64,000 nt of DNA, taken from NCBI GenBank assembly GCA_947089425.1, contig CAMUKG010000005.1, positions 1 to 64,000 of the forward strand, written 5' to 3'. The position numbers were made by a program, and so were the translations under genes. Source of the stretch: an uncultured Clostridia bacterium (lineage in GTDB: Bacteria; Bacillota; Clostridia; Christensenellales; Pumilibacteraceae). Below the pieces are notes generated by a model, which saw only the letters and a program-made list of their open reading frames with translations, did no database searches and was not told the DNA's origin. The first letter of the stretch is position 1. The number at the start of each line of letters is the position of its first letter. Below, in pieces: positions 17,973 to 30,015 of the stretch.

Positions 17973-18935
17973 ATGGTAACGAAGATATACGCAAACGCCA
18001 TAGCCAAATACAACGAAGGGAAACTGCTCGACGCGGAAAAAATACGCCGCTTGCTCGACGCGGAATTTTCCGACGCCGTAAAAATGCTTTGCGATTACGG
18101 ATACGGCGGCGGCACGGTTGACGCTAAGAGCTACGACATAGACGCGTTTATATCTTCGGAAACTGCGGCTCTTATAGACTATGTTTTTTCGAGTTCGCCT
18201 AACGTTTATCTTTCGCGAGTTCTCACAAACAGGTTTTTGTACGGAAACGCCAAAGCTTATTATAAAGCGCGCGTTTCGGGAAAACCGCTTTCGGTAGCCG
18301 TGTATTATATGGACGACGGCGAAATTCGCGGCGGAATAGAGCGGGGAGAATATGCGGCGTTACCTAAGTTTATGGGCGAAGCGCTCGAAGAACTCGACGC
18401 TGAGTTTGTTGATTCCAAACCCGACCCCAAGCGCATAGACGTGCGCTTAACAAACGCTATGTATGCCGACAGTTTGTTTTGCGCCAAAAAATCGAGAAGC
18501 AAATCGCTCCGCGAATTCGTTAGCGGGGAAATAGACCTAACGAACATAATTTCGGCATTGAGAGCTCGCTTGCTGAATGTGAGCGAAATCGCGCTCGAAA
18601 AGTTGTTGATTTCGGGCGGCGAACTTGAATTAGACGATATTGCGGAAATTTACCGTTCCGACAGTCCGCTTGCACTTATTGCCGATACTCGTTACGGATT
18701 TATAACGGAAGAAATCGAAAAACTCGATTTGCCTCTTTTGGAAGCTCGCGCCGACGATTTTCTTTCTCAAATCTGGCAACCTCATGCGGAGGATATGCTT
18801 TCGCTTTCGCCGTTTGTTAGCTACTTTATTGCGCAATTAAACGAATACAAGACTGTTAAAACCGTTTTAACGTGTATTAAAAACAACGCTCGCGGAGAAA
18901 TTGCGTCTCGGCTGAGAGCTTTCGGAAGAATATAG
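17973..18935 (+). CDS. ntpC: V-type ATP synthase subunit C (rotor-stalk connector)
   Basis: 320 residues, mostly helical, matching the d/C-subunit family (about 330) that caps the membrane ring and holds the central stalk. Features seen are an N-terminal repeat (YANAIAKYNEGKLL), the tract EFVSGEIDLTNIISALRARLLN near residue 180 and the C-terminal EYKTVKTVLTCIKNNARGEIASRLR, a family hallmark. AAGGA ribosome site. The gene lies 10 nt after subunit E. Confidence 0.9.
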   Translation: MVTKIYANAIAKYNEGKLLDAEKIRRLLDAEFSDAVKMLCDYGYGGGTVDAKSYDIDAFISSETAALIDYVFSSSPNVYLSRVLTNRFLYGNAKAYYKARVSGKPLSVAVYYMDDGEIRGGIERGEYAALPKFMGEALEELDAEFVDSKPDPKRIDVRLTNAMYADSLFCAKKSRSKSLREFVSGEIDLTNIISALRARLLNVSEIALEKLLISGGELELDDIAEIYRSDSPLALIADTRYGFITEEIEKLDLPLLEARADDFLSQIWQPHAEDMLSLSPFVSYFIAQLNEYKTVKTVLTCIKNNARGEIASRLRAFGRI

Positions 18936-18951
18936 GGGGCACACCGTAGCA

Positions 18952-19275
18952 ATGATTAAAAGCGGAAAAATCGCTGTTATAGGCGATAAAGACAGCGTGC
19001 TTGCGTTCAGAGCTGTTGGCGTGGAAACGTTTTGTTCAAACGGAATGTTTGAAACCAATGATTTGCTCAAAAAGCTTAAAGACGAATACGCCGTAATATT
19101 TATAACCGAAGAACTTGCCGCGCAGGTCGAAGAAACTCTGAACAGACTGAAATCGCGCGCGTATCCCGCCGTTATTCCCATACCCGGCGGTTTGGGCACA
19201 AACGGTTTCGGACTGAAAGGAATAAAACGAGACGTCGAAAAAGCAATCGGCGCGGATATTTTATTCGACGATTGA
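18952..19275 (+). CDS. ntpG: V-type ATP synthase subunit F
   Basis: A small central-stalk subunit of 107 residues with the CheY-like fold of the family: IAVIGDKDSVLAFRAVGV at residues 7-24, YAVIFITEELAAQV in the middle, and PAVIPIPGG at 72-80. It regulates or couples rotation of subunit D. It lies between the C and A genes as in other bacterial V-ATPase operons. Confidence 0.93.
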   Translation: MIKSGKIAVIGDKDSVLAFRAVGVETFCSNGMFETNDLLKKLKDEYAVIFITEELAAQVEETLNRLKSRAYPAVIPIPGGLGTNGFGLKGIKRDVEKAIGADILFDD

Positions 19276-19330
19276 CATATTACAAAAAAAGGTTACCTTA
19301 AAAATTGCGCGGTTGGCGCGGAGGTAGAGA

Positions 19331-21094
19331 ATGGAAGGCAGAATAATAAAAGTTTCGGGACCGCTCATTGTGGCGGAAAACATGCAAGACGTTAAAATGT
19401 ACGACGTTGTGCGCGTGAGTTCGGAGCGCCTTATAGGCGAAGTAATAGAATTGCGCGGCGATAAGGCGTCTATTCAGGTATACGAGGAAACGAGCATGTT
19501 GGGACCGGGCGAAGAAGTCGTTTCGACGGGCGCGCCGCTTTCGGTTGAACTCGGACCCGGACTTATAGAGGGAATTTTCGACGGAATACAACGCCCGCTC
19601 GGCGAGCTCGTGCGTAAGAGCGGCGACCGTATAGGGCGCGGAATAGACGTGAGCGCATTGAGCCACACTAAAAAATGGAATTTCGTTCCCAAGAAGAAGA
19701 CGGGCGAATTTGTGACGGGCGGCGACATAATAGGCGTAGTGCAGGAAAACGCCGTTGTTGAGCACCGCATCATGTTGCCCGTAGGCGTGGAAGGAAAACT
19801 CACCGCGATTTTCGACGGCGAAAAAACGGTTGACGATGTCGTGGCGACGGTTGAGGATAAAACGGGAAAAGTTCATTCCGTTACAATGCTTCAAAAATGG
19901 CCGGTGCGCAGAGGCAGACCTTATCGCGAAAAAATGGCGCCCGAACAGCCTATGATTACGGGGCAACGCGTTATAGACACGCTGTTTCCCATAGCGAAAG
20001 GGGGCGTGGCGGCGGTTCCCGGTCCGTTCGGCAGCGGCAAAACGGTAGTTCAGCACCAACTTGCCAAATGGGCGGACGCGGATATAATAGTTTACGTGGG
20101 GTGTGGAGAGCGCGGCAACGAAATGACTGACGTTCTCAACGAGTTCCCGCATTTGACAGACCCGAAAACGGGTCAGCCGCTTATGAAGCGCACTGTTCTT
20201 ATCGCGAACACTTCGGATATGCCTGTGGCGGCGCGCGAGGCGAGTATATACACGGGCATTACAATAGCCGAATATTTCCGCGACATGGGATATAACGTTG
20301 CGATTATGGCGGATTCGACTTCTCGTTGGGCGGAAGCGTTGCGCGAAATGAGCGGACGACTCGAAGAAATGCCCGGCGAAGAAGGATACCCCGCGTATCT
20401 CAGCAGTCGTTTGGCGGAGTTTTACGAGCGCGCGGGCGTAGTTAAGCTATTAGGGAGCGGCGAGCGAGTGGGCTCGGTTACCGCAATAGGCGCGGTTTCT
20501 CCTCCCGGCGGCGATATGTCGGAGCCGGTCAGCCAAGCCACGTTGAGAATAGTAAAAGTATTTTGGGGACTTAGCGCGTCGCTTGCGTCAAAACGCCATT
20601 TCCCCGCAATCGATTGGCTCACGAGTTATTCGCTGTACGGCGACAGACTTGCGGGGTGGTATACCGAACACGTTGCGCCAGACTGCAATTCGTACCGCGC
20701 GGCGGCTATGCGTATTTTGCAGGAAGAAGCGCAACTCGACGAAATTGTGCGACTTGTGGGCATGGACGCGCTTTCGCCTCGCGACCGCCTCACTATGGAA
20801 GCCGCGAAGTCGGTGCGCGAAGACTATTTGCACCAAAACGCTTTCCATGAGACCGACACATATTCGTCTATGGAAAAGCAGTATAAAATGCTGAAACTCA
20901 TTATAGACTACTATCATTTCGGAATAGAAGCGCTTGAAAAGTCGGCGTCGCTTAACGATATACTTTCAATACCCGCGCGCGACAAGATAGGAAGAAGCAA
21001 ATATATTCCCGAAGCGGAACTCGCCACGTTCGACGCTATTTCCGCCGACATGAAAGCTCAACTCGGAGAACTGCGCGAGAGCGACGAATTTTAA
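19331..21094 (+). CDS. ntpA: V-type ATP synthase subunit A (catalytic)
   Basis: The ATP-hydrolysing or -synthesising subunit, 587 residues. The Walker A motif GPFGSGKT is at residues 231-238. The 'non-homologous region' that separates A from F-type beta subunits is present around 115-200 ([22 protein letters not shown]). [17 protein letters not shown] and [32 protein letters not shown] are diagnostic. GCGGAGG ribosome site. Downstream lies a 134-nt gap with a duplicated ribosome-site sequence. Confidence 0.97.
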   Translation: MEGRIIKVSGPLIVAENMQDVKMYDVVRVSSERLIGEVIELRGDKASIQVYEETSMLGPGEEVVSTGAPLSVELGPGLIEGIFDGIQRPLGELVRKSGDRIGRGIDVSALSHTKKWNFVPKKKTGEFVTGGDIIGVVQENAVVEHRIMLPVGVEGKLTAIFDGEKTVDDVVATVEDKTGKVHSVTMLQKWPVRRGRPYREKMAPEQPMITGQRVIDTLFPIAKGGVAAVPGPFGSGKTVVQHQLAKWADADIIVYVGCGERGNEMTDVLNEFPHLTDPKTGQPLMKRTVLIANTSDMPVAAREASIYTGITIAEYFRDMGYNVAIMADSTSRWAEALREMSGRLEEMPGEEGYPAYLSSRLAEFYERAGVVKLLGSGERVGSVTAIGAVSPPGGDMSEPVSQATLRIVKVFWGLSASLASKRHFPAIDWLTSYSLYGDRLAGWYTEHVAPDCNSYRAAAMRILQEEAQLDEIVRLVGMDALSPRDRLTMEAAKSVREDYLHQNAFHETDTYSSMEKQYKMLKLIIDYYHFGIEALEKSASLNDILSIPARDKIGRSKYIPEAELATFDAISADMKAQLGELRESDEF

Positions 21095-21125
21095 TTTTTG
21101 TCGATAAAAATTTAGCATAGACTAT

Positions 21126-21225
21126 GTAAGTTAGGAGTCGGAAAACTTAAAGCGGCGAATTTATTTTTCTAAATCGAAGCAAATCAATTTGCGGCATAAG
21201 CAAACGTAAGTTAGGAGTCGGAAAA
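21126..21225 (+). repeat. 20-bp direct repeat containing the subunit B ribosome site
   Basis: The sequence gtaagttaggagtcggaaaa occurs at 21126-21145 and again, identical, at 21206-21225. The second copy supplies the TTAGGAG ribosome site of the subunit B gene (ATG at 21229). The first copy is followed by no start codon or reading frame. A short palindrome (GCAAAT/ATTTGC) lies between them. It looks like a recent tandem duplication or a relic of a lost small gene. Confidence 0.85.
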
Positions 21226-21228
21226 AGA

Positions 21229-22608
21229 ATGCAAAAAGAATATCGCACAATAAAAGAGGTGGTGGGGCCTCTCATGCTCGTTGAGAACGTTGAGAACGTG
21301 AAATACAACGAGCTTGTTGAAATAGAACAGGCAAACGGGGAAGTGCGGCAAGGCAAGGTGCTCGAAATAAATCGCGACCGCGCGCTCGTTCAGCTTTTCG
21401 AGGCGAGTCAGGGGCTCAAAATTTCGTCGTCTAAGGCGCGTTTTTTGGGCAAGAGCATAGAACTGAAAGTTTCGCCCGACATGCTCGGACGAGTGTTCGA
21501 CGGCATGGGACACCCCAAAGACGGCGGACCCGAAATTATACCCGAGAAGAGCGTGGATATAAACGGTTCGCCCATAAACCCGTCGGCGCGCGATTATCCC
21601 GACGAATTCATTCAAACGGGAATATCCGCAATCGACGGCTTGAACACTCTTGTGCGCGGTCAGAAGTTGCCCGTGTTTTCGGTGAGCGGCTTGCCGCACG
21701 CAAACCTTGCGGCGCAAATCGCCCGTCAGGCAAAAGTGCTCGGCGAGGGGAGTAAGTTCGCCGTAGTGTTCGCCGCAATGGGCATAACCTACGAAGAGGC
21801 GGATTTCTTTATTTCAGACTTTAAAAAGACGGGGGCAATCGACCGCACGGTGCTGTTTATGAACCTTGCGAACGACCCCGCAATAGAGAGAATAGCCACG
21901 CCGCGCATGGCGCTCTCGGCGGCTGAATATTTGGCTTTCGAGCTCGGAATGCATGTTTTGGTTATTATGACAGACATAACAAACTATGCCGAAGCTATGC
22001 GCGAGGTCAGCGCGGCGCGAAAAGAGGTACCGGGACGGCGCGGCTATCCGGGATATTTATACACCGACCTTGCCTCCATTTACGAGCGCGCGGGCAAAAT
22101 ACGCGGCAAAGAGGGCTCTATAACGCAAATTCCCATTCTCACTATGCCCGAAGACGACAAAACGCATCCCATTCCCGACCTTACGGGTTACATTACCGAA
22201 GGGCAAATTATTCTTTCGCGCGAGCTTTACAAAAAGGGCTTTAATCCGCCGATTGACGTGTTGCCGTCGCTGAGCCGATTAAAGGATAAAGGCATAGGAA
22301 AGGGAAAGACGCGCGAGGACCACGCCGACACCATGAACCAGCTTTTCGCCGCTTATGCTCGCGGCAAAGAAGCGAAAGAACTAAGCGCGATTTTGGGCGA
22401 CGCGGCGCTTACCGACGTCGATAAGAAATACGCCAAATTCGCGGAAGAATTCGAACGCCGCTATATATCGCAGGGGTTCGATTGCAATCGCGACATCGAA
22501 GAAACGCTCTCGATAGGTTGGGAACTTTTGTCGATATTGCCAAAGAGCGAACTGAAACGAATTAAAGACGAATACATTGAAAAATATTTGCCCGAGAGGA
22601 AAGAATAA
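21229..22608 (+). CDS. ntpB: V-type ATP synthase subunit B
   Basis: The regulatory, non-catalytic nucleotide-binding subunit of the head, 459 residues as expected. Typical stretches are [19 protein letters not shown] at the N-terminus, [28 protein letters not shown] near 121-148 and [23 protein letters not shown] near 270. There is no intact Walker A, which is normal for subunit B. The stop is followed one base later by the subunit D ATG. Confidence 0.97.
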   Translation: MQKEYRTIKEVVGPLMLVENVENVKYNELVEIEQANGEVRQGKVLEINRDRALVQLFEASQGLKISSSKARFLGKSIELKVSPDMLGRVFDGMGHPKDGGPEIIPEKSVDINGSPINPSARDYPDEFIQTGISAIDGLNTLVRGQKLPVFSVSGLPHANLAAQIARQAKVLGEGSKFAVVFAAMGITYEEADFFISDFKKTGAIDRTVLFMNLANDPAIERIATPRMALSAAEYLAFELGMHVLVIMTDITNYAEAMREVSAARKEVPGRRGYPGYLYTDLASIYERAGKIRGKEGSITQIPILTMPEDDKTHPIPDLTGYITEGQIILSRELYKKGFNPPIDVLPSLSRLKDKGIGKGKTREDHADTMNQLFAAYARGKEAKELSAILGDAALTDVDKKYAKFAEEFERRYISQGFDCNRDIEETLSIGWELLSILPKSELKRIKDEYIEKYLPERKE

Positions 22609-22609
22609 T

Positions 22610-23239
22610 ATGGCGAGACTCGCTGTTAATCCCACACGCATGGAGTTGAGGCGGCTTAAAACGCGTCTTAAAACCGCAACGCGCGGGCACAAACTTTTAA
22701 AAGACAAGTCGGATGAAATGGTGCGTCGTTTTATGGAAATGGTGCGCCTCAATAAATCGCTCCGCGAGGAAATCGAGGGCGAGGTGGCGGAAGCTCTTCG
22801 CAGTTTTATGTTGGCTCGCGCCGTCTCTTCATCCGAAGATATAGAACAGGCGCTGTCAATGCCCAAAGTTGAGGTAGTGTTGGAGGCGGGCACAAAAAAT
22901 ATTATGGGCGTAGACGTGCCCGACGTGAAAATAACCATGCCCACGCCCGAGGATTTGTTGCCGTATGCGTTCGCGGGCACTCCGAGCGACCTCGATTCCG
23001 CAGTAATAAAAATTTCCACGCTCACCGAAAAATTGCTCCGCCTTGCCGAAGTGGAAAAAACGTGCAACATGCTCGCCGACGAAATAGAAAAAAACCGTAG
23101 GAGAGTAAACGCTCTCGAATACGTTATGATTCCGCAACTCAACGAGACAATAAAATATATTCTCATGAAGCTTGACGAGAACGAGCGCGGCAATCTTACG
23201 AGGCTTATGAAAGTGAAATCGATGATGCAAGAAAATTAG
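22610..23239 (+). CDS. ntpD: V-type ATP synthase subunit D (central shaft)
   Basis: 209 residues from the ATG at 22610 (GAGAGG 12 nt upstream). Two long coiled-coil ends (about residues 10-70 and 145-205) would form the rotor shaft, with a variable middle. The N-terminal motif NPTRMELRRLKTRLKTATRGHKLLKDK and the later RRVNALEYVMIPQLNETIKYI are family signatures. It is the last gene of the ATPase operon. Confidence 0.95.
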   Translation: MARLAVNPTRMELRRLKTRLKTATRGHKLLKDKSDEMVRRFMEMVRLNKSLREEIEGEVAEALRSFMLARAVSSSEDIEQALSMPKVEVVLEAGTKNIMGVDVPDVKITMPTPEDLLPYAFAGTPSDLDSAVIKISTLTEKLLRLAEVEKTCNMLADEIEKNRRRVNALEYVMIPQLNETIKYILMKLDENERGNLTRLMKVKSMMQEN

Positions 23240-23373
23240 TCTTTTATAGGTGCCGGTGTCTTATAAATACAAATCTGTCGCAATTATATGCGGTAAAAAA
23301 TGCGCTAAAAAAACATATTTTGTCGAAATGCCTCGTATATATTCTTGTAACGAATATTGCGGGGTGTTTTTTT

Positions 23374-24057
23374 ATGAAAGCATTTTTCAAACGAGCGGGA
23401 TTTGTAGCGGCGGTGTTATTGCTCTCGCTCTCGGCATTGTGCGGTTGCGGAAGTTCGCAACTTGAAAAAAACATGAACAATGTGTCGGAATTGAGAAACA
23501 GGCTGTTTGCCGCCGAAAGCGCCGATTATAAGCTCACGGCAATATCGGGAGTGAGGGAAGAGCCTTATTCGCTCGACGGCGTGAGTTCGAATAAACGCGA
23601 TTTCACGGTTTTAACCGTAACGCCGACAGTGTTTTCGGCGGCTCAATCATATAGATATAAAACCGAAATAAACGGCACTACCTACGAGGGCGACCTCTTG
23701 CCGCACCCGTTCGCTCAATCGCTTTCGGTCGATATCCCCGCAACGGCAACAGGCGATTTTACGGTAACGGTGTTTGGTGGCGGAGAACAAACTTTCGAAC
23801 TCAAAAACTCAGTGCAGGGCGAAATTATAAGCGCAGAAAAGGCGTTCGATATAGCGCTCGACAAACTTAAAAACGAGTTGAAAAAATTCCGTTCCAAAGG
23901 CAAATTGCACGCCGAAATATACGTGCGACTTATGGAAAATCCGATAGACGGCAACGGCGGCTATTTTTGGTACGTTTCTTTTGTGGGGGAAGATAAAGTT
24001 ACGGTTGCGGTGCTGTTGCGCGGCGACACAGGCGCGGTTGCGGCAACGCGAATTTAA
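23374..24057 (+). CDS. lipoprotein of unknown function
   Basis: 227 residues from the ATG at 23374. The signal peptide ends in a lipobox (ALCGC, lipidation on the last Cys), so it should be anchored outside the membrane. The body is beta-rich with a helical section near residues 150-175 (SAEKAFDIALDKLKNELKKF) and an ending, YFWYVSFVGEDKVTVAVLLRGDTGAVAATRI, that resembles a PepSY-like strand pattern. I do not recognise a family. The upstream sequence has only a weak GGGG ribosome site. Confidence 0.7.
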   Translation: MKAFFKRAGFVAAVLLLSLSALCGCGSSQLEKNMNNVSELRNRLFAAESADYKLTAISGVREEPYSLDGVSSNKRDFTVLTVTPTVFSAAQSYRYKTEINGTTYEGDLLPHPFAQSLSVDIPATATGDFTVTVFGGGEQTFELKNSVQGEIISAEKAFDIALDKLKNELKKFRSKGKLHAEIYVRLMENPIDGNGGYFWYVSFVGEDKVTVAVLLRGDTGAVAATRI

Positions 24058-24178
24058 CGCGCGGAATTTCGAATGATATTTTTTAAATTCGGAGCGAAAA
24101 CATGACGCTTTCGGGCACATAACTTTCGGTTAAAATATGAAAAGTTGTAAAAAGCCCGAAAAATCGTTTAAAAACGAT

Positions 24179-24206
24179 TTGCAAATTTTAAGATTTGTGA
24201 TATAAT
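24179..24206 (+). promoter_or_regulatory. promoter of the 24240 gene
   Basis: TTGCAA (24179-24184), a 16-nt spacer and a perfect TATAAT (24201-24206). Reading the -35 one base earlier gives TTTGCA with a 17-nt spacer. Confidence 0.6.
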
Positions 24207-24239
24207 TAGGGGTAATACGAGTGTAGAGGTAGTTTCCTT

Positions 24240-27070
<2,831 letters not shown>

Positions 27071-27072
27071 AC

Positions 27073-27093
27073 GACCAGATATTCGGTCTTTTT
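27073..27093 (+). terminator. possible weak terminator after guaB
   Basis: GACC (27073-27076) and GGTC (27085-27088) form a short stem followed by a run of T. Four base pairs with an 8-nt loop is weak. Confidence 0.35.
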
Positions 27094-27188
27094 GCCTAAC
27101 TCTGTTGCAAACGCAATATGGGCGTGTAAATCTTTGCTTTGAAGCGCAAATAAAAGAAAAATTCGGCGCTGCCGAAAAAGGAGTGAAA

Positions 27189-28151
27189 ATGAAAGTATCG
27201 GTACTCGGTTGCGGCAGGTGGGGTTCGTTCCTTGCTTGGTACAATAATCGACTCGGGAATAACGTTATTAGTTTCGGCCCCGAACATGATTACAGTTATC
27301 AAATTTTAAAGAATACGGGACGCAACGAATACGTGCGTTTCGACGAAAGCATAAAAGTGTCTTGCAACCTCGACGAGGCTTTGAATCATGCCGAAGTGGT
27401 AATTATAAGCATATCGAGTCAGGGGTTGCGCGGATTTGCGTCCGAAATTGCCAAACGCAATATAAAAGGCAAAAAATTCGTGCTTTGCATGAAAGGCATA
27501 GAAGAAACTACGGGCAAGCGTTTGAGCGAGGTAGCAATAGAGAGCGGCATTCCCAAAGAAAACGTTGCCGTGTGGGCGGGTCCCGGTCATATTCAGGAAT
27601 TTACCAAGAACGTGCCCAACTGCATGGTGATAGATTCTTACAACGAGGAACTCACTAAATTTTTGGCAGACTCGTTTAAGAGCGATTTGATACGTTTTTA
27701 TTACGGAAACGACATAATAGGCACCGAAGTGGGCGCCGCTACCAAAAACATTATGGGAATTGTGGCGGGAGTGCTCGACGGACTGAACTATGCCACGCTT
27801 AAAGGTCCTCTTATGGCGCGCGGCGCGCGGGAAGTGGCGCGTCTTATAAAAGCGCTCGGCGGCAACGAACTTTCGGCATACGGGCTTTGTCATCTCGGAG
27901 ATTACGAAACGACGCTGTTTTCGCTTCACAGCCATAACCGCAAGTGGGGAGAGGCTTACGTTTTGGGTCAACCGTTCGATAAACTTGCCGAAGGCGTGGC
28001 GACGGCGCGCGCCGTAAGCAAAGTGGCGCGTAGGCTTAAAGTTGATATGCCGCTAACCGAAGCTGTGAACGAAATGATTACTCAAAAAACTCCGCCCAAA
28101 GCGCTCCTTGCAACTCTTTTCGAGCGCGACACAAAAAGCGAGTTTAAGTAA
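27189..28151 (+). CDS. gpsA: glycerol-3-phosphate dehydrogenase [NAD(P)+]
   Basis: Reduces dihydroxyacetone phosphate to sn-glycerol-3-phosphate for phospholipid synthesis. 320 residues from the ATG at 27189, with AAGGAG upstream. The Rossmann motif GCGRWG is at residues 7-12, the catalytic lysine is Lys186 in AATKNIMGIVAG, and the C-terminal domain has the family HLGDYETT and SHNRKWGEA stretches. The loop usually written GPSxA reads GPGHIQEF here, a divergence. A strong terminator follows. Confidence 0.9.
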   Translation: MKVSVLGCGRWGSFLAWYNNRLGNNVISFGPEHDYSYQILKNTGRNEYVRFDESIKVSCNLDEALNHAEVVIISISSQGLRGFASEIAKRNIKGKKFVLCMKGIEETTGKRLSEVAIESGIPKENVAVWAGPGHIQEFTKNVPNCMVIDSYNEELTKFLADSFKSDLIRFYYGNDIIGTEVGAATKNIMGIVAGVLDGLNYATLKGPLMARGAREVARLIKALGGNELSAYGLCHLGDYETTLFSLHSHNRKWGEAYVLGQPFDKLAEGVATARAVSKVARRLKVDMPLTEAVNEMITQKTPPKALLATLFERDTKSEFK

Positions 28152-28166
28152 TAAAAGCGTATAGAT

Positions 28167-28197
28167 AAAAACCGTAACTGTGAGTTACGGTTTTTTT
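28167..28197 (+). terminator. rho-independent terminator after gpsA
   Basis: The perfect stem ACCGTAAC/GTTACGGT (28171-28178 and 28184-28191) with loop TGTGA is followed by seven T and preceded by four A, so it can work in both directions between gpsA and the convergent J-domain gene. Confidence 0.88.
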
Positions 28198-28264
28198 ATT
28201 GATTTGCAACGGTTTCGAAAATAAGATTAGGCAATAACGTCGCTAAATCGAGTTTTTTGAGCTA

Positions 28265-29785
28265 CTATTTTTCGTCGGGAGCGTATCCGAGATTAGCCGC
28301 TTGTCTGAAAAACGCCGAGCCTATTATTTTATTTTTGCGAACGCCCTCGCCGTTTGAATAGCACACGCCGAGATTGTAAATTGCGGCGGGGTGGGCTTGT
28401 TCCATAGCTTCGTTAAACCAGTAAACCGCTTGCGCGAAATCTTGCTCCACGTTTTTGCCTTTGTAATAAATTTCGCCGAGAAGATTTTGCGCGTCGGCGT
28501 CGCCCGCAAGAGCGAGGGAGGAAAGCTCGTCGAAATGCGCCCAAAACTCTTTAACCGCGAGTTTGTTTCTGTATTCGGATTGTATGCGCTCGTTTTCTTT
28601 AATTAGCTTGCGTTCGTTTGCAATGCGTTCCGCCGTGCAACCGATAGACGCATTATATGCCGCGCGCTTTTCGGGGTCGGAAAGCACTTCGTAAGCGTCT
28701 TTAACTTTTTGCAGTTTGTTCACGCTTTCATTGTCGGATTTGCCCGAATAATGCGCTTTCAAACGTTCGTATGCGTCTTTTATTTCTTCGTCGTCCGCCC
28801 ATATCAAAACGCCGAGAGTTCCGTAAAGAGTGGGTTTCGATAGCCTGCGGTCGGCTTTTGATTTTTTTGCCCAGTAGTTCGCTTTCGCTTCCATTGAGAT
28901 AAGGAACTTATTGTTTTCGTCAAGTTGGCGTCTAAGTTCCGTTTGCGCCTCTATTCCCGCAAATTCGGTTGTGAGTTCGTTCGTTATTTTATCGAGCTCT
29001 TTGAGCTGTTCTTTTATTTGTTTATGTTTTTCGTGTTGCGATGCGGGGCTCTCCGAAGAGTCGGCAAAACTTATAACGTCGTCGGGGTCAAGTTGCAAGT
29101 CGTTGATTTTTTTCTCCAAATCTTTAATTCGGAGTTGCGCGGCGCTAAACTGTTCTTTCAAAGAGTTTACCGACTCCACCGCTCCGCCGCCCGCCGCCTT
29201 TCTGAGCCACGAGAGTTGAGCTTCGAGGTCTTGAAGTTTTTCGCTTTTTTGCGAAAGTTCGCGGTCGCGGTCAAATAGCTCCTGTTCGAGTTCGCCTCGG
29301 TCGTGTTCGCAATCCGCCACTTTTTTCTTGAATTTTTCTGTGGCGGCGAGCGCGAGACGCAAATTGTTGCTAATACGTATGCGCTCTTTATCGTAGGTAG
29401 CTCTGCTGTCGTTAAAGCCGTGCTCGTATCCCGCTTTATAGGCGCGGTCGTTCACTTCGGTGAGTTGCGCCTGAACCTGAGCTTGAACTTGCGCTTGAAC
29501 TTGCGCCATGAGATTGCGTTGGGTGGCTTCGTCAACGTGGCGAATGCCGTCGGTGGTGAATTTGGGGCCTTCGGCGTTTTTTAATTGCACGTCGTATTCC
29601 GCGCGTAGTTGCGGGTCGGTTAAAATCCTGTTCGCTTCGCTTATGTCGGCAAAACGTTTCGCCGCCTCTTCATTGCCGGGATTAACGTCGGGGTGGTAGC
29701 GTTTTGCGAGCATACGGTAGCGCAATTTGATTTCTTCGTTGCTTGCGCTCGGCTTAACGTTTAAAATCTGGTAATAGTTTTTCAT
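28265..29785 (-). CDS. J-domain protein with second degenerate J domain and Sel1 repeats
   Basis: 506 residues from the ATG at 29785 (GAGGTG upstream). Domain order: a canonical J domain (1-65) with HPD at 31-33; the short tandem repeat VQAQ near 100-112; a long coiled coil to about 310; a second J-like region (about 325-390) where HPD is replaced by HYS (near 341) but the SDPEKRAAYN end is kept; and two Sel1/TPR-like repeats at the C-terminus (AQNLLGEIYYKGK and AAIYNLGVCYSNGEGV). The first domain should stimulate a DnaK ATPase. There is no zinc finger, so it is not classical DnaJ; probably a specialised cochaperone. Confidence 0.85.
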   Translation of the reverse strand: MKNYYQILNVKPSASNEEIKLRYRMLAKRYHPDVNPGNEEAAKRFADISEANRILTDPQLRAEYDVQLKNAEGPKFTTDGIRHVDEATQRNLMAQVQAQVQAQVQAQLTEVNDRAYKAGYEHGFNDSRATYDKERIRISNNLRLALAATEKFKKKVADCEHDRGELEQELFDRDRELSQKSEKLQDLEAQLSWLRKAAGGGAVESVNSLKEQFSAAQLRIKDLEKKINDLQLDPDDVISFADSSESPASQHEKHKQIKEQLKELDKITNELTTEFAGIEAQTELRRQLDENNKFLISMEAKANYWAKKSKADRRLSKPTLYGTLGVLIWADDEEIKDAYERLKAHYSGKSDNESVNKLQKVKDAYEVLSDPEKRAAYNASIGCTAERIANERKLIKENERIQSEYRNKLAVKEFWAHFDELSSLALAGDADAQNLLGEIYYKGKNVEQDFAQAVYWFNEAMEQAHPAAIYNLGVCYSNGEGVRKNKIIGSAFFRQAANLGYAPDEK

Positions 29786-29831
29786 CCTACACCTCGTATG
29801 TAAATTTTGGGCATTTTGTTCTTTACCATAA

Positions 29832-29860
29832 AGTATAGTATTTATTACGCGTTTAGTCAA
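29832..29860 (-). promoter_or_regulatory. promoter of the J-domain gene
   Basis: On the minus strand TTGACT (29860-29855), a 17-nt spacer and TATACT (29837-29832). No CIRCE-like inverted repeat is seen near it, so HrcA control is not supported. Confidence 0.7.
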
Positions 29861-29919
29861 GCATATAGCGCAAATTGTGCGGTTTAACCGCGTTGCGCGC
29901 AAGTATGCTCTCAAACCGC

Positions 29920-29948
29920 TTGCTAAAATCGAAAAGATATGTTATACT
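29920..29948 (+). promoter_or_regulatory. promoter of the phosphorelay operon
   Basis: TTGCTA (29920-29925), a 17-nt spacer and TATACT (29943-29948). Two further TATAAT-like boxes follow within 25 nt, so the exact start is uncertain. Confidence 0.6.
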
Positions 29949-30015
29949 TATACCGTATAATATTATAATACAAAAGCTATGCGCTTTAACAAAAATGCGA
30001 GAGGAAATCTAAAAA

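Noticed and set aside
29468..29505. A 12-bp tandem repeat that might be a small CRISPR or minisatellite
   Set aside because: It is in frame inside the J-domain gene and simply encodes repeated VQAQ in a coiled coil.
29786..29860. A CIRCE-like heat-shock operator upstream of the J-domain gene
   Set aside because: No TTAGCACTC-type inverted repeat is present.
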